From: Bufo bufo
Lineage: Eukaryota > Chordata > Amphibia > Anura > Bufonidae
Reading direction: 5' to 3'
Assembly: GCF_905171765.1 (NCBI RefSeq)
Contig: NC_053393.1
Location: forward strand, 68,913,371-68,977,370
Length of the DNA stretch: 64,000 bases
In this document: positions 1-12,640 of the stretch, piece by piece
How the letters are laid out: every line of letters starts with the position of its first letter
Position numbering within the stretch: position 1 is the first letter of the stretch
Position numbers and translations under genes: made by a program
The notes under the pieces: model-generated
Seen by the model: the letters and a program-made list of their open reading frames with translations, nothing else
What the model was told of the DNA's origin: nothing
Database searches by the model: none

Positions 1-2060
1 ACTATCCGGAGCGGCTGTACCTTTATCTATGAACCGGGAAGGAGTGTAATATTATTTACAAATAACCACGGAGCACTATATGGGACATTGAATCCACCAT
101 ATTGGTTTAAGACTTTTTGCAAACTGTCCGTGATAACTACTTTTCTGAGAAGCGGTCTGCGGTCCTACAGGGTCCACTTGTGGCCTTTTACTCTGGACAC
201 TTTTTCGTGGTACTACCAGTACCAGGAGCAACTTGAATGCTATAATGGTTTACTGAATTGTGTTATTTATCCCTTGTCAGTGTATATATCGGTACCGATC
301 AATTTTAGTGTTTTTATGTATCAATTTTATTATATGTATGTGATTGGATCCATCAGGTCCTATTAAATATCATATTGATCCCAATATCCTGTGGTCCGAG
401 TGTTGAGAGTGCTCACTCCCCTTCTTTTGGTTCTTACCGGACTTAGTCTTAGGCATGATGGTCTCTTCACAAAAGTGACTGGAATCAGTACAGAGAGAAA
501 AAATCCTACCGCTCAGGTATCCAGACAGGAGCAGGGAAGCAGCCGTTCATTATGAGAAGCTTCTCAGCAGCAGCAGGAAGGAGCCGGAGTTCCGATTAGG
601 CTCCGCTCCCGATCACATCATAGGAGCGGGAAAAGAGCTCACTGTGTAAAGAAGGGAAAGAAAATGGCCCCCGGCGCCGCTCAGCGTGGAAAAAACTAAA
701 GTAAGGCGTCCCCAGCAAGGGGGATGGCAAGCCCAGAGAAGCGGAGACCGGAGGGGGAAGTGCTCAGAGACATGATATGCCGGCAGAGAAGGAGCAGGGA
801 CATCCAGAGACGCCTGCCCAGTTAAGTGCCTCCATGACCCTTGCACCCCAGACAGAACAATAATGCCACCTAGATCCCCATTCACCCAGGAGGCCCATAG
901 GTCTCAGAGCAGAGAGGTAGGTAGGGAGGGAGGGAGACGACACACAGAGGTGCAGCTTCATACTTATCTGCTCCTGCAGATCTTCTCCCTCGACTCCAGG
1001 ACCAGCAGGGATGCACCTCTTCAGACATCTGACTCCTTCTCAGGAGTGCAGTGCTCTGGAGGAAGGTGGCAGCAGGTGACCCAGGAGCTGGTGGGATGCC
1101 GGAGCTGACAGGTCGAGCCCGGATCCACTTGCCTTCTTGGGGGGATAATGGAGGCAGCCTGGCAACGTCCAACAAACGGCAGCGGGCACTCCATGGGGGA
1201 CCAGGAAGGCGCAATGCCGACCTGCGTCCCCAGCTGGAAGAAAAATAACAAAAGGGAGACGAATGAAAGTGTCAACCTCCTTCACCAGACACTAAGCAAA
1301 GACTGAGTTCCTCCTGGTGGAGTCGGGGGGTATAGCCCGAGGAGGAGGAGCTCTTTCATTTGCATAGTGTCCCTCCTACTAATATCTCTAAGCTATACCC
1401 ATGGTCTGTGTCCCCCAATGAAAAAAAGTACGAGAAACTGTATATTTTGCATGTTGCCTAATAATAAACCATCGTGTTTCTCTATTTCTAGGCATTTAAT
1501 ATTGGCTATGCACTATCCAATATAGTACTAGGATGTGACACCACGACTGGTGGGGAAGTGCACAGTGGTGGCCCTTTGCTTACCACATTGGCCAGTGGCT
1601 ACATTATAACAGGGGGATGCCCTTCCACCATTGGGAAGTGGAAGTCCTTGTTGGGCTTATGTTTATGTAACGAGCTGAGTTCCACTAATGGCTGCAGCCC
1701 AGGAAGAGACCACGAGGGGGTGGACAGCGTTTCCTACAGGCGCCCAGTCTATTCAGCTGGATTACACTGCCGTGTGGAAACACCGGTCACACAGTGACTG
1801 AGAAAGCAGGAGGAGGGAGCGGAGAGGGCCTGGCCTACAAGCAGGTCTTATAGAGACTCTGCGCAATGCTCTCACAGCTTCAGCAGATCTGATGAAGGGA
1901 AGCACGGAAAGAACTGCATCAGCACCACCTACGAACCACCACTATCTTGTAAGCTGGACTGTGCAATTTTTCACCCCTTAAAGGGTCATTTTAAAATTGC
2001 TTTTACCATAGACTGCAATGGTTTAATATTGCAGTCTATAGGGATTCCCTTTACTTCTAT
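1..2060. other. No gene recognised; anonymous repeat-rich sequence
   Basis: No reading frame here shows a recognisable domain, and no splice-flanked exon stands out. The block around 1320-1430, ending in a 'gtgtcccccaatga' string, looks like the edge of a dispersed repeat, but no partner end was found. The stretch at 1930-2060 is AT-rich, with an imperfect inverted pair around 'tagactgcaatgg' and 'attgcagtctata'. Confidence 0.4.
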
Positions 2061-2078
2061 TTCTATATAAATAAATTG

Positions 2079-2103
2079 TATTATTATTATTATTATTATT
2101 ATT
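2079..2103. repeat. (TTA)n microsatellite
   Basis: About eight uninterrupted TTA triplets follow an A-rich stretch. The position next to AT-rich sequence suggests a decayed tail of a retroelement, but no element body was identified. Confidence 0.9.
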
Positions 2104-2589
2104 TACTTCCTATTAAGCCTGCCTGTGGGCTGGGCTTAATAGGCAATTTCTTATGGTAGGAATGAGAGCCTTCACAAGGTGTCAGCCTGTCATAGCAACC
2201 ATTTGGAACCCTTGCATCTCACCATGGGAGACCTTTACCTCTTTCCAACTGCTCAGTTGCCACCGTTGGTACTTATCTCGGCATGTGAGGGGTTAAATGA
2301 CTGGGATCTGAGTCATCTCCGATCCCGGGCACTGCAGGCTGGTGTCAGCTTTATAACACAGCCATTACCTGCCACGTATGGCAGCTACTGAGCCTGCTCC
2401 ATGCATATGACGTACATGTATGTCTTATTGCCTTAAGCAGTTAAGACTGTGCTTCTCTTGTAAATAACTCTGTCACTTGCTGTAAGTGGCCATTGTGTTA
2501 TCCTGCTGCTCGTCAGTACAGTGGTTTTACGATTTATAGACTGAATGGTAGCCCAGTAGGACAATTACACAGCGACACAGCTTTACTTT

Positions 2590-2835
2590 CGTCCTATTTT
2601 GCAGAACGGGTGCGGACCCATTCATTTTCAATGGGGCCGTAAAAGTAGCGGACAGCAAAAAAATAGAACATGTCCTATTCTTGACCGCAGACACGGACAA
2701 GAAAATGCATTTCTATTATAGTGCCGGCCACGTGCGGTCCGCAAAATGCGGAACACACATGGCCGGCGTCCGTGTTTTTTGGATCCGCAATTTGCGGACC
2801 GCAAAACAGTTGCGGACGTGTGAATGGACCCTAAA
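2590..2835. mobile_element. Palindromic MITE-like element ('gcggacccatt' family)
   Basis: The block contains the string 'gcggacccattca' with its near-complement, plus repeated 'tgcggaccgcaa' blocks in opposite orientations. The same vocabulary recurs at 31741-32025 and in the ends of the element at 50778-52668, so this is a dispersed non-autonomous DNA element. There is no coding capacity. Exact ends and a target duplication could not be fixed. Confidence 0.5.
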
Positions 2836-3261
2836 TCTAGGTGTCGTTGCCACTCCCACTGTTTCTTTCTCAAGTGCACCTACACTGCTTGGGCAAATCA
2901 GTCACCCACACCCGCCCATGACTACACATCATCACTCACAAAGAGTCACAGGTTGGGGGAGACTGATAATGCAGTGATTCATGTCTGACTGATAACCGGG
3001 ATTCACTGTACCACATATACAGAGAAAGACGCAAGGTAGTGAAATCTGGCCATAAACTGGATTACTTATATTACAGGAGGCAGAGGTAATACACGTGGTA
3101 CTTCCAAGGGTAGTGATTACTGCCATCTAGTGACGTCCAGAGGAACAGGTTCTGATCAGTGATACATTTTTAGGGTTATTATAATTTACAAGAATAACTC
3201 ACTCAGGGGTGCTGTGGATGAGTGCATAGAAGTCACTATGGCTGTGTTAGTTTATTTAGTT
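2836..3261. other. No feature seen
   Basis: Single-copy-looking sequence with only short spurious frames. Nothing could be assigned. Confidence 0.4.
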
Positions 3262-5236
3262 ACTAGCTGAAGGACCCGGCTTTGTTCGGGTATATTTAAT
3301 CTATTTCATTTAATATTTGTGTGTCGTTAAAAGATATCAACACTATCCACTATAACAGTGACATCTACAGCACCCCGCCCCCAAAACAGTGACCTCCACA
3401 GCCCCCATCCCTTAACACTAACCCTCCCCACAGTGCCCCGTCCCTTAAAATTGGACCTCCACAACAGCCCACCCCCTTAACTTTGACCTTTACAGCAGCC
3501 TTTCCCTTTAACAGTGACTTTCACAGCATACCACCCCTTTGACAGTGACCTCCACAGGGGCCGCCCCCTTAACAGTGGCCTTTACTGGATCGGGGGTGTG
3601 TCCTTTTGAACAGCTCACTCTAAGACAGCAGCACTGTACTGTCTGAGTGTGAGCTGCAGGGAGAAAGTCACCCTCCCTCCCACCTCAGCAGCTGACAGAA
3701 GTTGATCTTTACCTTAATTTTTTCAATCCCCGTCGGCTCAGGAGTGGGAGAGGGCATGGCCTAACCAGATCGGGGGTGTGTCCTTTTGAACAGCTCACTA
3801 AAATAGCAGCACTGTGCTATCTGAGTGTAAGCTGCAGGGAGACAGTCACCCTCCCTCGCACCTCTGCAACTGACAGAAGTTGATTTTTAACCTCATTTTT
3901 AATCCCTGTCGGCCGAGGAGTGGTAGGGGGCATGGCCTAACTGAATCAGGGGCGTGGCTCAGCGGGACCTAGAAGTTGATTTTTTAACTTCATTTTTTCA
4001 ATCCCTGTTGGCTTAGCAGTGGAAGGGGGCATGGCCTAACAGGATCAAGGACGTGTCCTTTTGAACAGCTCACTCTAAGACAGCAGCACTGTGCTGTCTG
4101 AGTCTGAGCTGCAGTGAGAAAGTCACCCTCTCTCCCACCCCTGCAGCTGACAGAAGTTGATTTTTAACTTCAATTTTTTAATCCTGTTGGCTGAGTAGTA
4201 GTAGGGGGCATGGCCTAACTGAATCAGGGGTGTGGCTTAGTGGGACCTAGAAGTTGATTTTTAACTTTTTCAATCTCAATTGGCTGAAGAGTGGGAGGGG
4301 GCGTGGCCTAACCGAATCTGGGGCATGTCTTTTTGAACGGCTCACTCTAAGACAGCAGCACTATATTGTCTGAGTGTAAGCTGCAGGGAGAAAGTCACCC
4401 TCCCTCCCACCCCTACAGCTGACAGAAGTTGATTTTTACCTTCATTTTTTCAATCTCAGTCGGCTGAGCAATAAAAGGGGGCGTGGCCTAACCGGATAGG
4501 GGGCATGTCCTTTTGAACAGCTAACTCTAATACAGCAGCACTGTGCTGTCTAAATCTGAGCTGCAGGGAGAAAGTCACCCTCCCTCCCACTGCAGCTGAC
4601 AGAAGTAGATTTTTACCTTCATTTTTTCAATCCCCGTCGGCTCAGAAGTGGGAGGGGGCGTGACCTAACCAGATACAGGGCGTGGATTAATGGGACCTGG
4701 GGAGGGGTTTTAAGTCTTTTGAGGCTGGACACATTGTGGCAGGGGGCATGTCTGGGCTCCTTCTTGCAAGAGTGACACCCCTCTGGGCACCTTACTGGCT
4801 CATTTGCATACCAAATAAACTGGATTTTCAGAGGATAAAAACATCTATTGCTGGAACAAAGGCACATCTTGAAATAAGGTACTAAGTGCTATTAGGCCAT
4901 GGCTTTACTTCAATAGCGATTATCCTGGTGACAGATTTCCTTTAAAGCTCTCCTACAGCAGTGAAGAAAAATGGCTGGGTTCTTATGGAAACCTGAAGTA
5001 AAACTGTATATGTGGAGGCTGGAAGACCTGTGAGCTTCTATTGGCTGATAAGGGTCATGTGACCAGGCTTCTATTGGCTAATGCATTTTTTGGGAATATC
5101 TCAGGAACGGTACGTCCTAGAGAGCTGAAACCTTCCCGGACACCTGATGTACCTATGGGCCAAATTTCGTGATTGTAAATGCGACAGTGCGGATTCCTTT
5201 AGCAGACACATACACTTAGCTTTTTATACTAGATGG
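3262..5236 (+). mobile_element. Dispersed repeat, unclassified (Helitron-like or LINE-like ends)
   Basis: The left end carries a hairpin-capable 'acccggctttgttcgggt' string and the right end closes with 'ttagctttttatactagat'. This pairing of a CCCGG...CCGGG-type hairpin with a short AT-rich end motif suggests a widespread non-coding repeat class, but I cannot place it in a named family. The centre (about 3590-4690) is a tandem array, and the right part (about 5030-5220) looks like the conserved 3' body. No protein is encoded. A Helitron is possible but unproven. Confidence 0.4.
3590..4690 (+). repeat. Degenerate tandem array, ~180-bp and ~90-bp units
   Basis: A unit starting near 'gtgtccttttgaacagctca' and running through 'gctgacagaagttgatttt' to 'gcatggcctaac' recurs at about 3592, 3769, 4041, 4313 and 4494. 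Successive spacings are about 177, 272, 272 and 181 bp. The longer spacings are explained by an extra ~90-bp module beginning 'gaatcaggggcgtggct'. Units differ by many substitutions, so the array is old. Confidence 0.75.
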
Positions 5237-6010
5237 AGCTAGGGGGTGTCACACTAGTTAATTTCCCAGAGCCCCCCAGTTTCCAAGGGGGTCCTGAAGG
5301 AATAGAGTAACCTGAGAGTGGATCATGTAAACCTTCACTGCCCTGAACCACCAGGGATCTTATCATTAACCATTTCACTACTCTTGACCAAAGGGGACTT
5401 TACTATTAAGCCTAGAGGTGTAGCTATAGAGGCTGCAGAGGAAGCCACGGCACCTTGGCCCTGCTGTCTGTGAAGGTCGAAAGGCTGCTGTGCCACATAG
5501 AAAAATACCAGCATTATAAATGGCACATGGTATGTAGGTAAGGTAACCCACTGCAGATTTTGCATTAGGATCCCCAAAGCTTCAAGTTACACTTCTGTTT
5601 AACCCTTTCACCATTTAAGCTTTGTATGGCAGTACTATTTGTCAATCGCACTGTACGATGGCATTATTAGGGCACTAAATGTCACTATTGTATGGCTATA
5701 GTACATAAGTATTATTTGACATTATATGACAGTAGTAATTACTTTACTTGTTAATTTATTATTAAATCCACTGAAAATCTCTGACATTTCAGTCAATATT
5801 AAGACCTTTCTCAAACCATCAATATTGGGACAGAAGCCTGAATTTGTATTGATTACAAGCACACCATTATTTTAATGATATCAATGCACAAACGATGCGC
5901 TCCTTTTTTACTCACATATCTGTAGGACTGGTCTCTTCACTTTCTGTGGGTGGGCAGCAACTCCTCACACAATCAAGCACCTGACTCTCCCAGGAGCGCA
6001 CTACAATAAT
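5237..6010. other. No feature seen
   Basis: AT-rich sequence with no supported gene, inverted repeat or tandem array. Confidence 0.4.
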
Positions 6011-6698
6011 GTTTTACACGAGCGAGTCCATTGGGGGAATCGCGCTCCGCGTGAGAGCGTGATCCTCCGTTATGTGAGAGATGGATTTATTATTCTATGC
6101 ATATATAATGCGAACATTCTGTAGTACACATTTTTGTCCACTAGATGGCTGCAAACCATATGTATGAGAAGGTCAATAAGGGAGGGGGAAGAGGGGATTA
6201 CATTACAGTTTTCAAATCTACCTATGAACTCAGAGTTGAAGTTGCTGAAACCACTCCTATCAGGTTAAGGAGTGAATAGTCTCTTCTTAAGGAACACCCC
6301 TTTTGTGATGTCATGTCTGTTATTTAAGTCAATGTAATGTGAATAAAGGGTCTCTTCTACCATGGCTCAGGGAAGATGAGAAGATGCTTTCATGAAACCA
6401 CCTAGTGTGTCTGGTCTCATTATAAAGCAGTATGGTGTACACATACTTATTCTCCAAATTGATTTGGCACCACACAAAGAAGAAGGAGAAGCGCATGAAT
6501 TGCGCTAACAGTTATCATGATTTATAATGCTGTGTGCCTCTGCTTGACCTTACTGATACAGAATCATAGTGACATAAAGCTGTCAGTATGATCCAGTAAG
6601 GTCAGACAGAGGCACACAGCATTATAAATCATGATAATGCCGTGCTCTGCTGCAAGTCCAGTAGCGTGATTCCCCCAATGAACTCGCTCGTGTGAAAC
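6011..6698. mobile_element. Non-autonomous inverted-repeat DNA element (MITE)
   Basis: The ends 6011-6044 and 6664-6698 are inverted copies built around 'cacgagcgagt(c/t)cattgg'. A second inverted pair lies inside, at about 6511-6545 and 6594-6639, built around 'gctgtgtgcctctg' and its complement. There is no coding capacity. Terminal inverted repeats around non-coding DNA fit a cut-and-paste MITE. The superfamily is not determined because no clean target duplication was found. Confidence 0.65.
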
Positions 6699-7388
6699 AG
6701 CCCAAACTCTTGCATAGAAAAAAGTCCCTCATATACAGCCCCAGCTACATATTATATATACTGACCCCACGCAATATCCTTCTCCACTGTCTAGAGACAG
6801 ATATAGCTATGCATTTCTATGAATTCAGAAGTAGGGATGAATGACAGGTGTCTGGAACGGCTTCACATACTTCTCTGTGAGATGACAATGCCGGAACTGG
6901 GAGGACAGGAGTGCAGGAGATGGTGGACCAGAATTTTGGTCACAGGAGAAACACTAGGGGGCGCAATATTTTTGCATGTAGATTACAATGATACTTAACA
7001 TTTCATATTAACACTTTTCATGTGGTTACCTCATCTTGCTCTTTCACTCCAGCCTGTGTCATTGGCTTAGTTATCAGGCCTGTACGAGCGAGCCGCTGAT
7101 GCACCTCAACCCTTCTTACCCAAAGGTCTCCCACAGTGCACCAAACCACATGTAATACATTATATATGCCACAGGGCTACTGCGCATGCCCTGGAGCTGC
7201 TACATACAAGTGAATGGGGGATGCAGTGAGGTGGCTGGGCCGGGAGCTGCTGCGCATGTGAGCTGAATCCTGGCCACAGGGATAAAGTGAGCGCACTGTG
7301 CCTGCGTGGCCGCCACTGTTAACAGATAACAGTGGTAGCTGTAAGCCCCGGCAAGGAGCCATAAAAGACTACTATAAAGCCTGTTTAA
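6699..7388. other. No feature seen
   Basis: Contains short unrelated frames only. Nothing supported. Confidence 0.4.
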
Positions 7389-7626
7389 CATTTGCGGTTA
7401 ACAGATCCGACAGGCTGTTCCGGCTGGATCCGTGAATACTGTGCGCTACTGAGATGGCCCCATTCACCATAATAGGGACCGGCGTAGATCGTCCTGCCGG
7501 CCGCTTCTCAACCTCGTTTGCTGGCCGAATCTCCACCGGTCCTCATTATAGTGAATGGGCCTGGCAGCGCCCGGTATTCACGGATCCGTGCCGGAACAGC
7601 CTGCAGGATCTGTTTACTGCAAATGT
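7389..7626. mobile_element. Short palindromic MITE
   Basis: Arms 7389-7439 and 7574-7626 are inverted copies containing 'aggctgttccgg', 'ggatccgtgaata' and 'aacagatcc', separated by about 134 bp. The inner part also pairs partly ('cccattcac' with 'gtgaatggg'). Size and layout fit a foldback MITE, and no protein is encoded. Confidence 0.7.
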
Positions 7627-8445
7627 GAAGGAACATTCTCAGACAATGAGGGACTACATTATGCATCCCATGAGACCAAGCCTCTAATGTCATCTTGCCC
7701 GGACATATCTACTGTAACTTACTGTATATGAGGACATTTTTCTACCAGTTACCTCTTACGTTGTAAAGATTTTGGGGTGCCTGTTGTACGTATTCTCCAG
7801 GTGACTTGAGGCGTTACTAGTTGAGCAACTACACAGGAAGTTTGGTGTATATACATGAGGTCTATGATTTTGGTGACTTCACTATTCGCTCGGAGGACTT
7901 GTTCATAGTTGCTCTAACATCGGATTGATTAGCAGCTTGTGTTTTATATATTTTTTACATTATATTATTGCTTCTCATTCATATCTAATGTTTGAGTGTG
8001 TTCTTAACATCGGACCAAAACGGCAAGGATTTTCTGTGGACGCCGTACAAAACGACAGGGAAAGTACGAGCAATTTCTTAAGTGCTGATTGCTTCTTCTA
8101 CACCACACTTGAGATGGAGTGGGATCCTCCTCGAGCACCTCTTCTCAGGAGTGCCGTGCTACTCTCAGCGGTACATGTATGATAGATAGACCTGTATTAT
8201 AATATACCCAAATTATCAGATTATTTTGTTGAGGTCACACAGGCCATGAGATAAACTGCTGCCAATTTAGGTACCGACCAATGGGCATAATATCAATGGG
8301 TATAATAAGATGCCAATGGGCATCTGGATGCAGATACAGTTTATTTGATAATGTGCCCTTAGTAAAGAAGATGCTGAGATAAAATACCACAAAATTCCCA
8401 TAGTCTGGAATCCTTGATACCACGGAGGCAGATTATCAGACAGCT
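7627..8445. other. No feature seen
   Basis: AT-rich. Short frames lack recognisable domains. Confidence 0.4.
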
Positions 8446-8654
8446 AAGGCCCGTTTCACACTGCCGTCCTGAGTTCCGGAAAAGAATAGCCTGCCACAGC
8501 TCTCTAGATCCAGCATTGCCGGATGCTACCGGAATTCCCGCCGGTCCCATTGACTAAAACGGGGTCTGGCGAAGATCTGGGCATGACACGGCAAATATGC
8601 CAAGATTAAGCCGGACAAATACAGCCAGCCTGCCGGCAGTGTGAAGATGGCCAT
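8446..8654. mobile_element. Short TIR element (MITE)
   Basis: The left end, 'aaggcccgtttcacactgcc', is matched in inverted orientation by 'ggcagtgtgaagatggcc' at the right end. The ~209-bp body is rich in 'ccgg' strings and non-coding. The family is not assigned. Confidence 0.6.
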
Positions 8655-9671
8655 AAGACTCATGCCACCACATCTAGCTTCCCTCCACAGTGGTCAGTTG
8701 CAGTCGCCCAACTGCATCTCTTATAATGACCCCTTTAAGCGTAGGTAGCTAGTGACCGGGAACGTTTAGGACCTGGACCGTACACAGACTGTTTAGGTTT
8801 ACGTCCTCTACAGAATGAGTAAATCTCCCCCAGTTGGCGCCCTCTAGTGGTAACTGCAGGCAGACAGAATTTTAATGTCTGCGCAGAGGATTTGGAGCTC
8901 TGTATTGGAAACTCCAAACGCTATAAAAAATATATTAAAACAGCAGAATTGTGGCTCTAAACAAGACATGATAAAAAGTGGCACTATATGCAAGGTACAT
9001 GAAGTGATTAATCGGTAGAAGTTGTTTGTGATTGTTTTTTATCTAGAAATTACAGAGAACATACTGTAGCTGCCGACTGTTTCAAATCTGCAGGGACTGT
9101 CCTTAATTTTCAGAGATAGTCCCGACATGTTCAGGCTATCCTGGGCCAAAACCGGACAGGGCTTGTTTGAGTCCCGCCCATAAGTGGGAGGCAGTGCATA
9201 CACGCCCGGAATTTCCCAACAACTTAGTGGAGCTGGCTTTGTGCTTGGTGATCATGTATAAAACCACCACACGACTGCTCGAATCTTTACTATATGTAAA
9301 TGAAGACGACTGCTTTAGCAGAAAAAAAAACAAAAACCCATTAGCTTTTTTAATTGCGCAGGATTCCTCCGTAATTGTCAGGCACGAGCAGACATCCAGA
9401 TAATCAGAACATCTGACATTATATTTGGCAGATTAATGCAAATTGAGGTTCATCATGTGCAATCACCATTCCAAGTTGCACCGCGCTGTATGAGACATTT
9501 ATAAATCCTAATTAATGTTTTTTTTTTTTTTTTTGCGCATATACAGATGAGCAGCACATTGATAATATGGAGTGTGGAGGAGCTGCATAATAAAAGGGTA
9601 TTCCGGGATGTAAGGTCATCAATATCAGATGGGGTGGGTTCTGACCACAAACATTCATTCGCTAGTTTCAG
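8655..9671. other. No feature seen
   Basis: Holds a poly-T run near 9518-9534 and otherwise anonymous sequence. The T-run may be a minus-strand retroelement tail, but no body is recognisable. Confidence 0.35.
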
Positions 9672-10142
9672 AAGCGTTACTACTGTGAAGGGGGCACATG
9701 TGAGCGTTACTACTGTGCAGGGGGAACATGTAAGCGTTACTACTGTGCAGGGGGCACATCTGGGCATCAACCCTGTGCAGGGGGCACATCTGGGCATCAA
9801 CCCTGTGCAGGGGGCACATCTGGGCATCAACCCTGTGCAGGGGGCACATCTGGGCATTAACCCTGTGCAGGGGGCACATCTGGGCATTAACCCTGTGCAG
9901 GGGGCACATCTGGGCATTAACCCTGTGCAGGGGGCACATCTGGGAATTAACCCTGTGCAGGGGGCACATCTGGGCATTAACCCTTGTGCAGGGGGCACAT
10001 CTGGGCATTAACCCTGTGCAGGGGGCACATCTGGGCATTAACCCTGTGCAGGGGGCACATCTGGGCATTAACCCTGTGCAGGGGGCACATCTGGGAATAA
10101 ACCCTGTGCAGGGGGCACATCTGGGCATTACTACAGTGAAGG
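9672..10142. repeat. 30-bp minisatellite, about 15 units
   Basis: Units of 'gggggcacatctgggcatta' plus 'accctgtgca' repeat with a 30-bp period. The first three and last units are diverged, with 'gttactactgtg' replacing the core, and one unit near 9985 carries a single-base insertion. Because 30 is a multiple of three, long repetitive frames are open on both strands. These are by-products and not genes. Confidence 0.95.
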
Positions 10143-10299
10143 GAGCATCATCCCATCAACCCGTGTGATCCCGCGAGACCCGGTACTGAGGTCACAGGTC
10201 TGGATCATCACAGCAGGAATAGCGCTGCGCCGGATGGGTGCGGGCGGGGCTGGGGGTTAGGTTACGTAACTAATTGGGCAATGCTTCCCCGCCGGAAGC

Positions 10300-11217
10300 G
10301 AAATTGCAGAAGGCCTCGATGGTAAGGTGTGTCTTTTTGCTGATGACACAAAGATTTGTAACAGGGTTGATGTTCCTGGAGGGAAACGCCAAATGGAAAA
10401 GGATTTAGGAAAACTAGAGGAATGGGCAAAAAATTTAATGTTGATAAATGCAAGATAATGCACCTGGGGCGTAAAAACCCAAGAGCAGAATATAAAATCA
10501 GTGATAGAGTCCTAACCTCAGTATCTGAGGAAAGGGATTTAGGGGTCATTATTTCAGAAGACTTAAAGGTAGGCAGACAGTCATAGAGCAGCAGGAAATG
10601 CTAGCAGAATGCTGGGGTGTATAGGGAGAGGCATTACCAGTAGAAAGAGGGAGGTGCTCATGCCACTCTACAGAGCACTAGTGAGACCTCATTTGGAGTA
10701 TTGTGCGCAGTACTGGAGACCATATCTCCAGAAGGATATTGATGCTTTGGAGAGAGTTCAGAGAAGAGCTACTAAACTAGTACATGGATTGCAGGATAAA
10801 ACTTACCAGGAAAGGTTAAAGGACCTTAACATGTATAGCTTGGAAGAAAGACGAGACAGAGGGAATATGATAGAAACTTTCAAATACATAAAGGGAATCA
10901 ACAAGGTAAAAGAGGAGAGAATATTTAAAAGAAGAAAAACTGCTACAAGAGGACATAGTTTTAAATTAGAGGGGCAAAGGGTTAAAAGTAATATCAGGAA
11001 GTATTACTTTACTGAGAGAGTAGTGGATGCATGGAATAGCCTTCCTGCAGAAGTGGTAGCTGCAAATACAGTGAAGGAGTTTAGGCATGCATGGGATAGG
11101 CATAAGGCCATCCTTCATATAAGATAGGGCCGGGGGCTATTCATAGTATTCAGTATATTGGGCAGACTAGATGGGCCAAATGGTTCTTATCTGCCGACAC
11201 ATTCTATGTTTCTAACC
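10300..11217 (+). pseudogene. CR1-type LINE ORF2 3' fragment, broken (CR1-A)
   Basis: The translated sequence carries the reverse transcriptase block LFADDTKICNRVD at about 10330-10375, then the C-terminal region LEYCAQYWRPYLQKDI with LERVQRRATKLV, open at 10609-11127. A deletion and frameshift near 10430-10600 separate the two parts. The 3' end 'agatgggccaaatggttct' followed by 'cattctatgtttct' is the LINE 3' terminus. The copy is 5' truncated and has lost the endonuclease. It matches the better copy at 22390-23520. CR1 is preferred over L2 or Rex1 because of the octamer-like tail, but the clade is not certain. Confidence 0.85.
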
Positions 11218-11677
11218 CCTTTAAGGCTGCGTTCACACTGCCATGTGGATGCTCACGTGAGCTGATTTCCCTGCATCAGTTCTAGACAGACTGTAGGTCT
11301 ACTGTGCCATACTCTCAGCATCATGAGTACAGAATAGTAGACCTACGCCGGAACTATGATGTAGCAAGTTTAAGTCACTGTAGCCACAATTAGTCCAGGA
11401 AATGCGTGGACTACATTTCACAGACCGAATATGGCTGTGTGAAAGCAGCCTAAGGGCTCATTCAGATGACCGTAGGCAGTCCGCAACGCATGGGCACCGG
11501 CTGTGTGAATCCATATTGCGGCACGGTCTGCAATCCACTATATACAGCAAAATATAGGACATGTCTTAATTTCTGGAACAGACAGCCACGGACATGTGGA
11601 CAAGGAATGCACACAGACTCATTTAGTTATTTTTGGGGGCTTCATTGAAGTTAATGGTTCCGCATACGGGCTGCTAA
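11218..11677. repeat. MITE-like repeat flanking the solo LTR
   Basis: Strings such as 'ggctgcgttcacactgcc' and 'agggctcattcagatgaccg' resemble the ends of amphibian-type palindromic MITEs. The sequence appears to be interrupted by the LTR that follows and to resume after 12644. The element's ends are not resolved. Confidence 0.35.
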
Positions 11678-12640
11678 TGCAGCACGCCAGACCTGCAGGG
11701 TATAGCGACAGTGAGGTCACGGTATGGGCAATCGAGGGTTACTCACTATTTGGAGGAGAACCCTGGGCAGGCATGCGGCAGTGAAGGAGAGGTAGACACA
11801 AGTTCCTCTGGGGCACACTCTGTATGGAGAGACCTGGCCTGATGTTGTGTGAGGTGCCCTGGATGTTGCAGGTATTTAGAGTGCCTGAAGCAAGGTCCCT
11901 TTTAAGATTCGTGACGCCAGTGCCTGTAATGGTGGCACACCGATTTGTAGGAGTAGTAATTGAGTACGCAGTTGATAAACCAAACGTTTCTTTACTTGGT
12001 GAAAACAGTCCAACTTTGTACAGACAGTTACAGTTGATAACGATAATGCAGTCCCTTGAACAATACTTCACAAGCAGGTTGTCTTTCAGTATAATGGCAG
12101 GTATTAATCATGCAAGATACGTGGAGGGTATACAACTAATACTTTGCAGTGCAACGCTGCTCTATCCCCTTCAGCTATTCTAGCTGGCTGGATCCCAAGG
12201 CCCGGATGCCTAATTGCTGGCTTAAATCCTTGGTATAAATAATCTTCCTCCAGTATTAGCACTTGCTTTACTTTATAGATCCTCTGCCCATCAGGGTACT
12301 TATCTGACTTGTATTATCCTTGCTTGGTAGGGAAGCTGCGGGTTTCTCCCAGGAGGTTCTGTCCTACAACTGGGGTGTCTCGACTGAGCTAATCCTAGCC
12401 TCAGGAGCTTCAGGTGGACTAAGTGACTCCTCTAGTCCCCTGGAATACACTGACACTCCCCTGTCTGGGCCTACCTATATATAACTAGGGCTCCCTAGCT
12501 CCCTCTAACGCCTGGGAGGCTAAACTGCACCCTGACAGGCCTGACACCCAGATAACACAGGGAAATACACACATGGCAGTAAATGCAATAAACACATTAA
12601 CCCTTGTGTAGTGCCCACCTTTACCTAGTGGGACACTACA
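11678..12640 (-). mobile_element. Solo LTR, same family as Gypsy-3
   Basis: Read on the minus strand, it starts TGTAGTGTCCCACTAGG and ends GTGCTGCA, matching the LTR at 58047-59032 along its length. A 4-bp direct repeat 'ctaa' flanks it (11674-11677 and 12641-12644), fitting a target duplication. No internal retroelement sequence is present, so this is the product of LTR-LTR recombination. Open frames inside it are not genes. Confidence 0.85.

Noticed and set aside
9672..10142. CRISPR-like array of 30-bp repeats
   Set aside because: Units are directly contiguous with no variable spacers, and the surroundings are vertebrate. It is a minisatellite.
9453..10168. Long repetitive open frames on both strands (Cys/Pro-rich and Gly/His-rich)
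   Set aside because: Open only because the 30-bp period is a multiple of three. No start context, domain or conservation.
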